DNA of 64,000 bases, from NCBI GenBank assembly GCA_964652255.1, contig CAZZBM010000001.1:124001-188000 (forward strand), written 5' to 3'. The notes below the pieces were generated by a model. It had not been told where the DNA came from and searched no databases. It was given only the letters and a program-made list of their open reading frames with translations. Position numbers and translations under genes: made by a program. This document shows, piece after piece, positions 42,825 to 52,082 of this stretch; the stretch's first letter is position 1; the number at the start of each line of letters is the position of its first letter. This DNA comes from CAZZBM01 sp964652255. GTDB taxonomy: Bacteria > Bdellovibrionota > Bacteriovoracia > Bacteriovoracales > CAZZBM01.

Positions 42825-43460
42825 CTAAAAAGAAAAAGGAATTTCTTCATGAATAGAAATTGCAAAAGGACTCACTTGGCACTTATAGGCTTTCATGGGT
42901 AAGACTGAGTGAAGTTCTTTCATTCTTTCATAATAAAGAGGATCTATTTCCTGAGCTGGAGAAAAAAATTGAACATCTTCTCTTTGAATACAAAAAAATA
43001 AGAGTACTTTTTCTCCTGCAATATAAAGTTGATAAAGAGTTTCTAGATGCTTTCTAGCCCTTAAACTTAAAGCATCTGGAAACATAGCTTTATTGCCTTC
43101 TCTCCAAGTCACATTCTTAACTTCAATCCAAGTCTCATTGATTTTAAAATCAATTCTTGAATCTAAAATTTTAACTTCTTGTTGAATTTTTTGATCTTGG
43201 TAAAACTCTTTCACTAATTGATTTGCCCACTGAGTATGAATTCCTACCCAAGATTTATGATCTTCAATAAGACAAAGAGTATGACTAAATTTTCCTTGTT
43301 GATTCTCAAGTAAAGCACAATGGTTTCCTTCTTTTAAAAGACCTCTTAAACTTCCTGTATTAGGAACATAAACTAAGATTTTTTTATCTTGAAATAAAAC
43401 TTCAGCGACAAAACGATTTAATCTTTTTAAAAAAATTCCTTCATGAGTTTTTATCTCCAT
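42825..43460 (-). CDS. sfsA: SfsA family nuclease-like protein
   Basis: The 211-residue protein has all SfsA landmarks: KRLNRFVAEV, VYVPNTGSLRGLL, SWVGIHTQWAN, DSRIDFKI, WIEVKNVTW, FPDALSLRARKHLE and AFFCIQR-like LLFFCIQREDV. SfsA has a PD-(D/E)XK-type core (Asp and ExK in SRIDF...WIEVK) and an N-terminal OB-fold, and binds DNA. The ATG at 43460 starts where homology starts; a longer frame would run through the gltA promoter. Confidence 0.92.
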   Translation of the reverse strand: MEIKTHEGIFLKRLNRFVAEVLFQDKKILVYVPNTGSLRGLLKEGNHCALLENQQGKFSHTLCLIEDHKSWVGIHTQWANQLVKEFYQDQKIQQEVKILDSRIDFKINETWIEVKNVTWREGNKAMFPDALSLRARKHLETLYQLYIAGEKVLLFFCIQREDVQFFSPAQEIDPLYYERMKELHSVLPMKAYKCQVSPFAISIHEEIPFSF

Positions 43461-43464
43461 AGGC

Positions 43465-43493
43465 TTGATCCTAAAGTTCTTTTTAATTACAAT
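43465..43493 (+). promoter_or_regulatory. sigma70-type promoter of gltA, leaderless
   Basis: TTGATC at 43465-43470, a 17-base spacer and TACAAT at 43488-43493. The predicted transcript start is 43500, one base before the ATG. The TTG at 43465 is in frame with gltA and could be mistaken for a start. Confidence 0.65.
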
Positions 43494-43500
43494 AAAAGAA

Positions 43501-44685
43501 ATGGTCAAACTTATCTATCAAAATCAAGAAATTTCTTGTCCCTTGATCACTGGCTCAGAACAAGAAATTGCTTTTGATATTTCAAAGTTAAGACAACAAA
43601 CAGGTCTTGTCACTTATGATCCAGGACTAGGTAACACTGCCCCTTATCTTTCTTCTATTACTTTTCTTAATGGAGAAGAGGGAATTTTAAGATACAGAAA
43701 CTATGATGTTTTTGATCTCATTGAAAAACATAGTTTTCTAGAAGTAGCTTTTTTACTTTTTAAAGGCCACTTACCTAATACAGAAGAACTTTCTTTAATG
43801 AAATCCTTAGTTTTTCATCACTCTTCTCTTAATGACTCTTTAATTAATGCCTTAAAACATCTCCCAAAATCTCACCCTATGACTCATCTAAGCATTGCTT
43901 TACAACTCTTAGAAAGAACTCCTGATTTAGATCCCTTTGAAAGCCTTTGCTTTTTCTTGGCTAAGAATAAAATGATCACCTCTCATCTTTTTAATCCTCA
44001 AGAAAATTCTTTAAAAAAAACAAGTGATGATTATGCGGAAGATTTTCTTCATCTAGCTTTAAACAAAAAAGATCCTCTTTTTGTCAAAGCCTTAAATGCT
44101 CTTTTTATTATTCATGCTGATCATGAACAAAACTGCTCTACGACAGCTTTAAGAGTGGTAGCTTCTTCTGAAGCTAGTTTAGAAGATAGCTTGTCAGCTG
44201 CTGTTTTAGCACTTTCAGGATCTCTTCATGGAGGAGCCAACGAAGCTGTTATTAATATGTTAGAAAAAATTCTTGAAGATGGTTCTAATTATAAAAAATA
44301 TATTTTAAAAGCTAAAGACAAAGAAGATCCTTTCTTGCTTATGGGCTTTGGTCACAGGGTTTATAAAAATTTTGATCCAAGAGCCACTATTATTAAAAAA
44401 ATCTGTGATGAAATCTTCACTACTTATAAAATAAAAGATCCACTCCTAAATTTAGCCAAAAACTTAGAAGAAGAAGCCCTGAAAGATTCCTATTTTGTAG
44501 AAAAAAAACTTTACCCTAATGTAGATTTCTACTCTGGAATTCTTTATAAAACTTTAGGAATTGATAAAAAGTTCTTTACCCCTATGTTTGCCATGGGAAG
44601 AATGGCTGGGTGGTTAAGTCATTTTTTTGAATTCACTCAATCTAAAGAGTTTAAAATTATCAGACCTAGACAAATTTATAAATAA
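43501..44685 (+). CDS. gltA: citrate synthase
   Basis: The 394-residue enzyme contains GLVTYDPGLGNTAPYLSSITFLNGEEGILRYR, SLHGGANEAV (catalytic His), GFGHRVYKNFDPRA (second His and oxaloacetate Arg) and YPNVDFYSGIL (catalytic Asp), and ends RPRQIYK. It joins acetyl-CoA and oxaloacetate at the entry of the TCA cycle. The N-terminal STCGIDGxxGILRYRGY-like region shows it is the large type I form (shorter than E. coli 427). Probably leaderless. Confidence 0.96.
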   Translation: MVKLIYQNQEISCPLITGSEQEIAFDISKLRQQTGLVTYDPGLGNTAPYLSSITFLNGEEGILRYRNYDVFDLIEKHSFLEVAFLLFKGHLPNTEELSLMKSLVFHHSSLNDSLINALKHLPKSHPMTHLSIALQLLERTPDLDPFESLCFFLAKNKMITSHLFNPQENSLKKTSDDYAEDFLHLALNKKDPLFVKALNALFIIHADHEQNCSTTALRVVASSEASLEDSLSAAVLALSGSLHGGANEAVINMLEKILEDGSNYKKYILKAKDKEDPFLLMGFGHRVYKNFDPRATIIKKICDEIFTTYKIKDPLLNLAKNLEEEALKDSYFVEKKLYPNVDFYSGILYKTLGIDKKFFTPMFAMGRMAGWLSHFFEFTQSKEFKIIRPRQIYK

Positions 44686-44690
44686 TTATC

Positions 44691-45146
44691 TTAAAAACTT
44701 TTTATATTTTCTACAAGAGAAATAAGATAATCTTCATGAGGAATAAAAGAGTAATTTCCTTGATAATTTTTATAAAAAATTTTTTTATTTTTTATAATTT
44801 TAATTTCTTTTAAAGAGAGTTCTTTTTCGTAAAAAGAGAGAGCTTTATAAGCTGCTTCTTTAATACACCAAGCTTTTAAATTAAAAATCTCATCTTCTTC
44901 ATGACGAATATATTGAGCTATCTTTTGAGTCATTTCTCTTGTTTTAAGTTCAATATCAAGTCCTATTAGTTCTTGAGAAAGAACAAAACCAAGAAGTCCT
45001 TTTGTATGAGAGATAGAGAGAAAAGTATTTTTTTTTAACTCATGAACAGAAATTTTCTCTTCTCCTGTTACTTGTTGAATCCAAACTTGAGTTTCTTGAG
45101 AGAGTTGTTCAGTCTTTGGTTTTTTAAAAGCTATAAAGTATGCCAT
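44691..45146 (-). CDS. 4'-phosphopantetheinyl transferase superfamily protein
   Basis: The 151-residue protein carries the family core FLSISHTKGLLGFVL, IGLDIELKTR (magnesium Asp and Glu) and WCIKEAAYKAL (Glu and Lys) in the right order and spacing. It transfers the phosphopantetheine arm from CoA to carrier proteins such as ACP. At 151 residues it is short, like AcpS-sized or single-domain Sfp halves, but the motif spacing is of the EntD/Sfp/AcpT kind. It is 5 bases from the gltA stop (convergent) and overlaps the beta-barrel gene by 16 bases. Confidence 0.82.
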   Translation of the reverse strand: MAYFIAFKKPKTEQLSQETQVWIQQVTGEEKISVHELKKNTFLSISHTKGLLGFVLSQELIGLDIELKTREMTQKIAQYIRHEEDEIFNLKAWCIKEAAYKALSFYEKELSLKEIKIIKNKKIFYKNYQGNYSFIPHEDYLISLVENIKSF

Positions 45147-45715
45147 ATAAAAGCAGAAGTTGAATAAGAAAAAGCATCTTTAATAGCTGCAAAATAGTAA
45201 TGACCTTCACCCCTAAGACCAATTTTAAAAGATTTAAAGCCAAAAAAAACTTGAAGCCCTACATCATAACTCACATGAAACTTAAACCAATCTTTTAACT
45301 CTTCTTGATAATAATTTAAATGAAATCCTGGACCAGTAGTGAAAGAAGCAAAAAAGTAATCATTAAAATCGTAAGTATAGGCTACATGAAGTTTAAATCC
45401 ACCTCCAGCAAAAACTTTTTGAATATCATCACTGGGCTTAAAAACAAAATATTTTTTTTCTTCTCCTTTATAACCATAGGGAAGATAGCCAAAAATTTCT
45501 GTATAAAGCCCTAAATTAGGACTCAAACTCATTCCTCTAAAAAGAGTAGCTACACCAAGATGAATTTTACGATCTTTTTCTTCACTTTTTTTATCTCCAG
45601 CACCCAAAGGAGGTAAATAAGTAAAACCAATATTGTAATAAAAAGTTCTTAAATCAGGAAAAATATTGCCATCATCTTGAGCATAAAGAAGCTTAGAAAG
45701 AATAAACAACCACAT
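45131..45715 (-). CDS. outer-membrane beta-barrel protein, unknown function
   Basis: The 194-residue protein has a short signal (MWLFILSKLLYAQ, about 12 residues) and then amphipathic strands rich in Phe, Tyr and Gly (FKLHVAYTYDF, FFASFTTGPGFHL, FKIGLRGEGHYYF). It is likely a small OmpW/OmpX-like barrel, although the last residues (FIWHTL) do not end in Phe. A TAGAAT -10 box lies 7 bases before the start, so it is probably leaderless. It is divergent from the epimerase. Confidence 0.58.
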   Translation of the reverse strand: MWLFILSKLLYAQDDGNIFPDLRTFYYNIGFTYLPPLGAGDKKSEEKDRKIHLGVATLFRGMSLSPNLGLYTEIFGYLPYGYKGEEKKYFVFKPSDDIQKVFAGGGFKLHVAYTYDFNDYFFASFTTGPGFHLNYYQEELKDWFKFHVSYDVGLQVFFGFKSFKIGLRGEGHYYFAAIKDAFSYSTSAFIWHTL

Positions 45716-45721
45716 GGACTT

Positions 45722-45727
45722 ATTCTA
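45722..45727 (-). promoter_or_regulatory. -10 box, leaderless start on reverse strand
   Basis: TAGAAT read on the reverse strand ends 7 bases before the ATG at 45715. A weak TTTAAA lies 17 bases upstream of it. Confidence 0.45.
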
Positions 45728-45737
45728 AAGGTAAAAG

Positions 45738-45767
45738 TTGAAAGTTTAAAGAGATTTTTTTTATAAT
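45738..45767 (+). promoter_or_regulatory. sigma70-type promoter of epimerase gene, leaderless
   Basis: TTGAAA at 45738-45743, an 18-base spacer and consensus TATAAT at 45762-45767. The predicted transcript start is 45774-45775, on the ATG itself. Confidence 0.7.
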
Positions 45768-45774
45768 AGGACTC

Positions 45775-46647
45775 ATGCATATTTTAATTTCAGGGGCAAC
45801 AGGTTTAGTAGGTCAAGTTTTAGTAGAAAAACTTTTAAAAAAAAATTACCATGTTGCTGTTCTCACTCAAAACTTTTTCAAAACAAAACTTATCTTTTCA
45901 GAAAATGTAGAGGTCTATACCTATCATCCTGAAGTTCAAAAAAAAAAATTTGATGCCATCATTAATCTTGCAGGAGAACCCATTAGTCAAATTTGGTGGC
46001 CATGGACCAAAAAAAAAATTTTAGAATCTAGAATCAATACAACAAGATTTTTATGTCAAATATCAGCCAAGCATCTTATTAGTACCAGTGCTATTGGACT
46101 TTATCCCTTCTCTTACTCTCTTCAAAATGAAGAAACTAAGCCTGTTCAAAATCACTTTTTAGCTCAAGTTTGTTGTGCTTGGGAAGAAGAGGCTAAAAAG
46201 TTTTTAGAAAAATTGACTATAGTAAGAGTTCCTTTAGTCCTTAGCTCCCAAGGAGGCATTATTGAAAAACTAAAACCTCTTTTTGAATGGTTTTTAGGAG
46301 CTTATCTCGGATCAGGTAAGCAAGGTGTAAGTTGGATTCATGTAGAGGATTTAGCTGAAGTTTACATTTTTCTTTTAGAGAAAAATCTTGCAGGAATTTA
46401 TAACGCAGTAGCTGGACAAAATACTCATCAAGAATTTTACTCTACTTTTGCTTCTCTTCTAGAAAGAAGCATCTTTTTGAAGGTACCTGAAATTTTTTTA
46501 AAATTATTCATGGGTGATTTTTCTCATTTATTCTTAGATTCTCATTTTATTGATAATCAAAAATTAAAAAAAGAAAAATTTACCTTTAAACACAAAGATC
46601 TTCACAAAACCTTATTTGAGTGTTTGAAGGATTTCAAGGGGTCTTAA
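45775..46647 (+). CDS. TIGR01777 family NAD-dependent epimerase (YfcH-like)
   Basis: The 290-residue protein starts with the Rossmann motif HILISGATGLVGQVLVEKLL. It carries FDAIINLAGEPI, the TIGR01777 hallmark WTKKKILESRINTTRFL, STSAIGLYP, WEEEAKKF, and GSGKQGVSWIHVEDLAEVY. The family has an extended SDR fold with an uncertain substrate and often accompanies envelope or division genes. Length is normal. It overlaps recJ by 36 bases at the 3' ends. Confidence 0.92.
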   Translation: MHILISGATGLVGQVLVEKLLKKNYHVAVLTQNFFKTKLIFSENVEVYTYHPEVQKKKFDAIINLAGEPISQIWWPWTKKKILESRINTTRFLCQISAKHLISTSAIGLYPFSYSLQNEETKPVQNHFLAQVCCAWEEEAKKFLEKLTIVRVPLVLSSQGGIIEKLKPLFEWFLGAYLGSGKQGVSWIHVEDLAEVYIFLLEKNLAGIYNAVAGQNTHQEFYSTFASLLERSIFLKVPEIFLKLFMGDFSHLFLDSHFIDNQKLKKEKFTFKHKDLHKTLFECLKDFKGS

Positions 46648-48171
46648 TTCTAAATTTTTAGAATAATCATTATAAACTAAGTAAGTTAACAAATCTGCTT
46701 CTTGATTTAAATCAATATCATTCATAAGATAATCATTAAAAGAAAAAAGACGATAAGAAGAATTCTTTAGAGTTAACACTGGATACTTATCTTTAAGATA
46801 GCGTAGAGAGGAAAATTCTAAATGAGAGAGATAAAAAATAGGTTTAGGGTGTTTTTGACCAAAGGGTCTTAATTGTTCAAAAAGAGAATAAACTTCTTCA
46901 TTAAGATCTTTTAACTCACAGTGAACATGAGCTTGATACTGCAAAGTTCTTAACTCTTTTGGGTAATTGTTAAGTTCAGAAGAGAGAAGATTTTTAAATT
47001 CAGTTAAACATTCTTTTTTTACTAAAAATCCCGCAGCCGCTTTATGCCCACCATATTTAATAAAACAATGTTCAATTTTTTTTAATATTTCTAATAAATG
47101 TAAATCTCCAACTGACCTTGCTGAGCCTTTAAAACCTTCTTCTGTAGGTCTTAATATAAATGTTGGTTTTTTTGTTTTTTCAACTATTTTTGAAGCAACA
47201 ATGCCTAACACACCTTCATGCCAATCACCCACAGCAAAACTCATAGGAAGATTTTCTTCTACTTGTTTCAAAGCTTGTTGCAAGACAGATTCTTGAATAA
47301 ACTTTCTTTCTTCATTTGTTTTTTTAAGTTCCTGAAAAAGAATTTTTACTTCTTCTTGATCTTCACTAAGAAGAAGTTTTAAAGCATTTTTAGCATGTTC
47401 TAATCTTCCCTGAGCATTAAGAATAGGACCAATATAGAACTGAACATCTTCTTCATGATGTCTTCTTTCAAAAACTTCAAGTCCTGGAAAAGTTTTTTCT
47501 TGTAAAAGTTTTAAGCCATGCCGAGTCAAAGTTAAATTAGTAGGATTTAAAGGAACTTGATCACAGAGAGTAGCAATAGCTACAAAGGGTAAAAAATGAT
47601 AACAAGAAGAATGACTTTTAAGATATTGATTTAAAGTCACAATGAGTAAAAAAGCGACACCAGCTCCACAAAGATGTTTAAAGTGAGGATGACAAGTTTC
47701 ATCTTTTCTATTGGGATTTACCACAGCATAGGCTTGAGGTAGATCAAAGATTTGCTCATGATGATCTGTAATAATAAGATCAAGTTTATCTTGGGACCAT
47801 TTTGCTAGTTCAAGAGAACTAATTCCAAGATCCACTGTACAAACAACATGAGCACCTTTCATAAGGGCTTCTTCTAGACCTTTTTGATGAAGCCCATAAC
47901 CTTCTTCAAATCTATCAGGCTGATAAGTAAAAAGATTTGAAGTATGTTGTTTTAAATAATGATAAAGAAGAGAAAGGGCACATAATCCATCTACATCATA
48001 GTCACCGTAAAGAAAAATAGTTTCTTTATTTTTGATAGCTTGAACCAATCTTTGAGCGGCTTTATCTAAATCTTTTAACTTGAAAGGAGGTAAATTTTTT
48101 AAAGACCAAGAAGTTAACTCTTCATAAGTATAAGAAGAAAAAGATAAATATTGTTTCAGTAAAGGGTGCAC
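46612..48171 (-). CDS. recJ: single-stranded-DNA-specific exonuclease RecJ
   Basis: The 519-residue protein has the DHH phosphoesterase motifs LYGDYDVDGLCALSLLY, VDLGISS, ITDHHE and NPNRKDETCHPHFKHLCGAGVAF. A DHHA1 domain follows with GGHKAAAGFLVKK near residue 370, then an OB-type C-terminal part. It degrades single-stranded DNA 5' to 3' in recombination and mismatch repair. It begins with a GTG codon and is shorter than E. coli RecJ (577), mainly in loops. Confidence 0.95.
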   Translation of the reverse strand: MHPLLKQYLSFSSYTYEELTSWSLKNLPPFKLKDLDKAAQRLVQAIKNKETIFLYGDYDVDGLCALSLLYHYLKQHTSNLFTYQPDRFEEGYGLHQKGLEEALMKGAHVVCTVDLGISSLELAKWSQDKLDLIITDHHEQIFDLPQAYAVVNPNRKDETCHPHFKHLCGAGVAFLLIVTLNQYLKSHSSCYHFLPFVAIATLCDQVPLNPTNLTLTRHGLKLLQEKTFPGLEVFERRHHEEDVQFYIGPILNAQGRLEHAKNALKLLLSEDQEEVKILFQELKKTNEERKFIQESVLQQALKQVEENLPMSFAVGDWHEGVLGIVASKIVEKTKKPTFILRPTEEGFKGSARSVGDLHLLEILKKIEHCFIKYGGHKAAAGFLVKKECLTEFKNLLSSELNNYPKELRTLQYQAHVHCELKDLNEEVYSLFEQLRPFGQKHPKPIFYLSHLEFSSLRYLKDKYPVLTLKNSSYRLFSFNDYLMNDIDLNQEADLLTYLVYNDYSKNLELRPLEILQTLK

Positions 48172-48199
48172 TTAAATTTACTTCTCCTAGAAAAGAAAG

Positions 48200-48228
48200 T
48201 AGACGTCAAGTTAAGAGCAAGTTATAAA
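48200..48228 (+). promoter_or_regulatory. sigma70-type promoter of NhaC gene, leaderless
   Basis: TAGACG at 48200-48205, a 17-base spacer and TATAAA at 48223-48228. The predicted transcript start is 48235, the ATG itself. Confidence 0.6.
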
Positions 48229-48234
48229 AAATGA

Positions 48235-49629
48235 ATGAGATTTTTTTTAGCTTTAATTCCTTTATTTTTTTTAACCTTATTCTTAAGTTATAATATTTAT
48301 CTTTTTAAAGACACTGCTAGTGATGGTCCTAATCAACTAGTCCTTTTGTTTTCTGCTTTTTTTACAGGTTTTTTAGGTTTTCTATTTAAAAAAACGCCTT
48401 ACGAGCAAATTGAAAAAAAAATCTTTGAAACTCTTTCTAGTTCTTTATATGTGATTATTTTTGTTCTTTTAATTGGTTTTTTAATGTCTTCTTGGGTCGC
48501 TGGTGGGGTGATTCCAAGCCTAGTTTATTATGGTTTAAAAATTTTACATCCAAAAATTTTTCTTCCAGCTATTACTCTTATTTGTGCTTTAGTTTCTTTT
48601 ACCATTGGAAGTTCTTGGTCCACTGGGGCTACTTTAGGAGTAGCTTTTATGGGTATGGGTGAACTTCTTGGTTTTGATAAAGCTTTAGTTGCAGGGGCTA
48701 TTATTTCAGGGTGTTATTTTGGTAATACTTTTTCACCTTTTTCTGAAACTTCTGTTCTAGCCTGTGAACTTAATGGTGCTCATTTATCAGATCATTCTAA
48801 ACATACAGCTAAGCTAAGCTTTATCACTCTTTTTATTGTTCTTCTTCTTTATTTTTTTATTGGTTTATTGATCACTCCTAAAACAGGTGATCTTGAATCT
48901 AGTTTAACCATGATAGGAGACTATTTTACTGTTTCATGGATTCCCTTGCTGATTCCTCCCACTATTTTATTTTTAATTTTGTTAAAGGTTCCATCTCTCA
49001 TTGCGCTATCAACAGGAGCTCTTTTAGGAGTCCTTTCTTGGTTGTTTTTACAGCCTGGAGTTAAAAGTTATGCTCATTTAGTAGATTTTTTACTCAAAGG
49101 ACAAAAAATATCCATACCAGATCCTTTACTAGAACAGTTGTTTTCAGGAGGAGGAGTTTATGGTCTTTTTTCTATTTTGTTGCTTATTATCACTGCTATT
49201 ATTTTTGGAGGAGCCATGGAAGCTTCAGGTTTTTTAGAAGATATTTCTAAAAAAATCTTACAACATATTTCTGGTTATTTATCCTTAATGGCAGCTACTC
49301 TTTTTTCTGGAATACTTTTTAATGGATTGCTCTCTGATGATTATCTTTCTATTATTGTCACTTCTAAAATTTATCGTCCTCTTTATGAAGAATTTCAAGT
49401 AGTAAAAAAAGAACTCACTCGAGCTATTCAAGCAAGTTCAACTGTCACAGCGGGGTTAGTTCCTTGGTGTACTGGAGGAGCTTTCTTTACTGGTATTTTA
49501 GGAGTAAACACTAAAGATTATGCTCCTTATAGTTTTTATAATATTCTATGTCCTCTAATTTGTTTTATCTTAGCTTATTTAAAGATTAGAAAGGATTTAA
49601 AAAAAGTCCCTTCTTCGCCCTGGTCATAG
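48235..49629 (+). CDS. NhaC family Na+/H+ antiporter
   Basis: The 464-residue membrane protein has about 11 helices. Landmarks are the NhaC-type SFTIGSSWSTGATLGVAFMGMG and SGCYFGNTFSPFSETSVLACELNGAHL (charged or polar residues inside helices), and LVPWCTGGAFFTGILGVNTKDYAPYS near the end. Family members exchange Na+ (or another cation or organic ion such as lactate/malate) for protons. It fits a cell with Na+ energetics. A second ATG 4 bases upstream is in another frame. It overlaps the helicase gene by 44 bases. Confidence 0.9.
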   Translation: MRFFLALIPLFFLTLFLSYNIYLFKDTASDGPNQLVLLFSAFFTGFLGFLFKKTPYEQIEKKIFETLSSSLYVIIFVLLIGFLMSSWVAGGVIPSLVYYGLKILHPKIFLPAITLICALVSFTIGSSWSTGATLGVAFMGMGELLGFDKALVAGAIISGCYFGNTFSPFSETSVLACELNGAHLSDHSKHTAKLSFITLFIVLLLYFFIGLLITPKTGDLESSLTMIGDYFTVSWIPLLIPPTILFLILLKVPSLIALSTGALLGVLSWLFLQPGVKSYAHLVDFLLKGQKISIPDPLLEQLFSGGGVYGLFSILLLIITAIIFGGAMEASGFLEDISKKILQHISGYLSLMAATLFSGILFNGLLSDDYLSIIVTSKIYRPLYEEFQVVKKELTRAIQASSTVTAGLVPWCTGGAFFTGILGVNTKDYAPYSFYNILCPLICFILAYLKIRKDLKKVPSSPWS

Positions 49630-51121
49630 CTACATAAAAAAGTCTCTGATCTTCTTCTTTATTTTGTCTTCTTTTTTCTTCTTCTAGAAAAGCTTGTGTT
49701 TTTTGAAAAATTCCTTCTTCATCATAATATCTAAAAGCACCTTGTCCAAGATAATAATTTAAAGGAGCTTTTCTAAAGGGTTTTAAAATATCATAGAGAA
49801 AAACATAATCAAATTCTAATCCCTTTGATCCATGAATAGTCATCAGATTCAATTCAGCTTCCCCTACAGGAAAGGTTGCATATTGTTCTTTAATATAACC
49901 AATATTGGAAAGATTAAGATAAGGAAGAATTTCATTAAATTGATCAGATAGGGGAGATAAAAGAGAAATTCTATGAACAAGATCATTATAGAGCTCTTGA
50001 GAGCTTAATTCTTGATATTTTAAAGGTAAATTAAATTCAATCTGAAAATATTCTTGATAATAATTTAATCTTTTTAAAAAGAGAGATTCATCTTGATATT
50101 TTTGAAAAAGAAGAATTTCTTCATAGAGAAGAATATAAGGGTCATGAGCAAGATAATATCTTTTTTGTTCTTCATAAGAGATATTCTTTATTTTATCTTT
50201 TACAAGATGAATATTTTTCAAGGTTCTAAAAAGAATAGCTTTTGTTCCTTTTAAAATCAAAAATTCTTCTAAATCCCCTTCTTCTTTCACAAAGCCATCG
50301 TAAAAATGAATGACTTTTTGAGGTTCATGAGGAAAAATATTATTAGCATATTGAACAATTTTTTCATCACTTCTGAAATTTTCTTCTAAATAGATAGTCT
50401 TCAGAGATTGAAAAAGAGGGTGTTCTCTTACCCCTCCTCCTCTAAAACCATAAATTGATTGTTTAAAATCTCCTACAAAAAAAAACTTCTTTGGATCAGA
50501 GACAATTTTTATAAAAATTTCTAATTGTTTCAAAGAAGTATCTTGAAATTCATCAACAATAAATTTTTCAACAGGTAAATCCCAAGAGTATTCACCCGCA
50601 AGATATTCTAGTTCATCAAAGGATAATTTATCTTTTTTCTCTTGTAGGTAAAAATCATGGAAATCCTTTAAGAGATCTTCTGTCTCTTGATGATAACTTT
50701 GAGATGAATAGACTTTAAATCTATTTTTCAAATAAGATCTTAACAGCTCTTCATAATAGTATTTTCTTGTTAAGAGATAAGAATTTTTTTTTATATAATT
50801 TTGGACACTATGCTCATAGTAAATTTTTTCTTCTAAATCTGATAAGATTTCTTTTTTATTAGGTAAGAATTCATAATAAAAACTATGAATAGTTCCAATG
50901 AATAAATATTTTTCATGATTTTGAATTCTTGTTTTTAACTCCTGAGCTGCTTTATTAGAAAAAGTTAAAACAATAATCCAACCTTTTCTAGATTGATTTA
51001 ATAACCTTTTCACATACTGAGTGATAATAAAAGTTTTTCCTGAACCAGCTCCTGCTAAGACAAAGACTCCTTCATCACTAGTAATAGCTGATTTTTGGCT
51101 AGGTGTAAGTTCTAACATCAC
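49586..51121 (-). CDS. compact UvrD/Rep-type superfamily 1 helicase
   Basis: The 511-residue protein has the SF1A motifs in order: LTPSQKSAI (Q motif), LAGAGSGKTFIITQ (Walker A), VLTFSNKAAQELKTRI, FIVDEFQDTS (Walker B), FVGDFKQSIYGFRGG, LEENFRS, LMTIHGSKGLEFDYVFL and RLFYVAMTRAKKGLFL. All catalytic motifs are present, but the 1B and 2B insertions are much smaller than in UvrD (about 720 residues). It should translocate 3' to 5' on single-stranded DNA. It overlaps the aldo/keto reductase by 23 bases. Confidence 0.9.
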   Translation of the reverse strand: MMLELTPSQKSAITSDEGVFVLAGAGSGKTFIITQYVKRLLNQSRKGWIIVLTFSNKAAQELKTRIQNHEKYLFIGTIHSFYYEFLPNKKEILSDLEEKIYYEHSVQNYIKKNSYLLTRKYYYEELLRSYLKNRFKVYSSQSYHQETEDLLKDFHDFYLQEKKDKLSFDELEYLAGEYSWDLPVEKFIVDEFQDTSLKQLEIFIKIVSDPKKFFFVGDFKQSIYGFRGGGVREHPLFQSLKTIYLEENFRSDEKIVQYANNIFPHEPQKVIHFYDGFVKEEGDLEEFLILKGTKAILFRTLKNIHLVKDKIKNISYEEQKRYYLAHDPYILLYEEILLFQKYQDESLFLKRLNYYQEYFQIEFNLPLKYQELSSQELYNDLVHRISLLSPLSDQFNEILPYLNLSNIGYIKEQYATFPVGEAELNLMTIHGSKGLEFDYVFLYDILKPFRKAPLNYYLGQGAFRYYDEEGIFQKTQAFLEEEKRRQNKEEDQRLFYVAMTRAKKGLFLNPF

Positions 51122-52001
51122 TAAATTCTTTCTCTAAAAAATCATTAAAAAGAGGATCTACTTTTTCTTCTCTTAAAAGAATTTCTTTTAGTTGTTGTTC
51201 AGATTTAAAACCAATCAAAATACTGTTGATATATTTTTTACTTTTCAAATACTCAAGATTTATTTCAACTAAAGATTTTGTTTTTTGAATATTTTTTAAT
51301 TTTTCAATAAGATTTTTTTTATATCTTTTTTTCCACCAAGGGGCTTTTGATCTAGCATCTAGTTCATGAAAGGGACCCCAAGATCCTGTAAGAAGTCCTT
51401 GGGAAAAAGGACCCCAAGAAAAAAAATAAGCTTTTTGAATAAAATCAAGTAAATTTTGAGATACATCTCGAATAAGATTGACTTCATATTGAACAGCGTC
51501 AGGTAAAATAATTTCATGAAATTTTTTAACTTCTTCCAAATTCAAGTTACAATATCCTAAATACCTAATAATTCCTTTTTCTTTTTTTTTTACTAAAAAT
51601 TCAGCTACATAGCGAATATCTTCTTTGGAAGAATGATGGACGAGATAAAGATCTAAAAAATCTGTTTTTAATCTTTTTAAAGACTCAGAAAGCATTTTTT
51701 CATAGACTTCACAGGTATTAATAACATCAAATCTTTTATTTTGATCCCAGGTTAAACCTCCCTTATTAATTAAAAATATTTTTTCTCTTTTATTTTGACT
51801 AAATTCACCTAAGGTAAGTTCAGATTGACCATAACCATAAAAAGGAGCTGTATCATAGGTATTAACACCTAAATCAAAAGCTAAATGAAGAAGATCTTGT
51901 TCTTTTTCTATAGGACCAAAGCCATATCCTGCTCCATAAGAACTTAAACTGGCTCCACCAAAGGCATAATAAGAAAGCTTAGATCTTGAAAGAGTCTTCA
52001 T
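51099..52001 (-). CDS. aldo/keto reductase
   Basis: The 300-residue protein has the AKR core: LGVNTYDTAPFYGYGQSELTLGE (Asp and Tyr), FLINKGGL (Lys replaced in context by NKG), DFLDLYLVHHSS (His), YLGYCNLNLEEV and a C-terminal SILIGFKSEQQLKE for NADPH. It reduces carbonyls. Substrate unknown; GAGYGF near the N-terminus resembles D-threo-aldose 1-dehydrogenase-type enzymes. AGGAAG lies before the ATG, so this gene keeps a Shine-Dalgarno. Confidence 0.88.
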   Translation of the reverse strand: MKTLSRSKLSYYAFGGASLSSYGAGYGFGPIEKEQDLLHLAFDLGVNTYDTAPFYGYGQSELTLGEFSQNKREKIFLINKGGLTWDQNKRFDVINTCEVYEKMLSESLKRLKTDFLDLYLVHHSSKEDIRYVAEFLVKKKEKGIIRYLGYCNLNLEEVKKFHEIILPDAVQYEVNLIRDVSQNLLDFIQKAYFFSWGPFSQGLLTGSWGPFHELDARSKAPWWKKRYKKNLIEKLKNIQKTKSLVEINLEYLKSKKYINSILIGFKSEQQLKEILLREEKVDPLFNDFLEKEFSDVRTYT

Positions 52002-52044
52002 TTAAATTCTTCCTAACATGCTTTCTTTTTTTTAGGCAAGAATC

Positions 52045-52073
52045 TTGATTTCTTTCTTAAATAAAGCTACTTT
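52045..52073 (+). promoter_or_regulatory. sigma70-type promoter of nucleosidase-SPL pair, leaderless
   Basis: TTGATT at 52045-52050, a 17-base spacer and TACTTT at 52068-52073. The predicted transcript start is about 52080, 2-3 bases before the ATG at 52083. Confidence 0.5.
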
Positions 52074-52082
52074 GTCTTTTTT

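Noticed and set aside
43465..43500. In-frame upstream TTG start for gltA
   Set aside because: Same situation: it is the -35 box, and the added residues have no similarity to citrate synthases.
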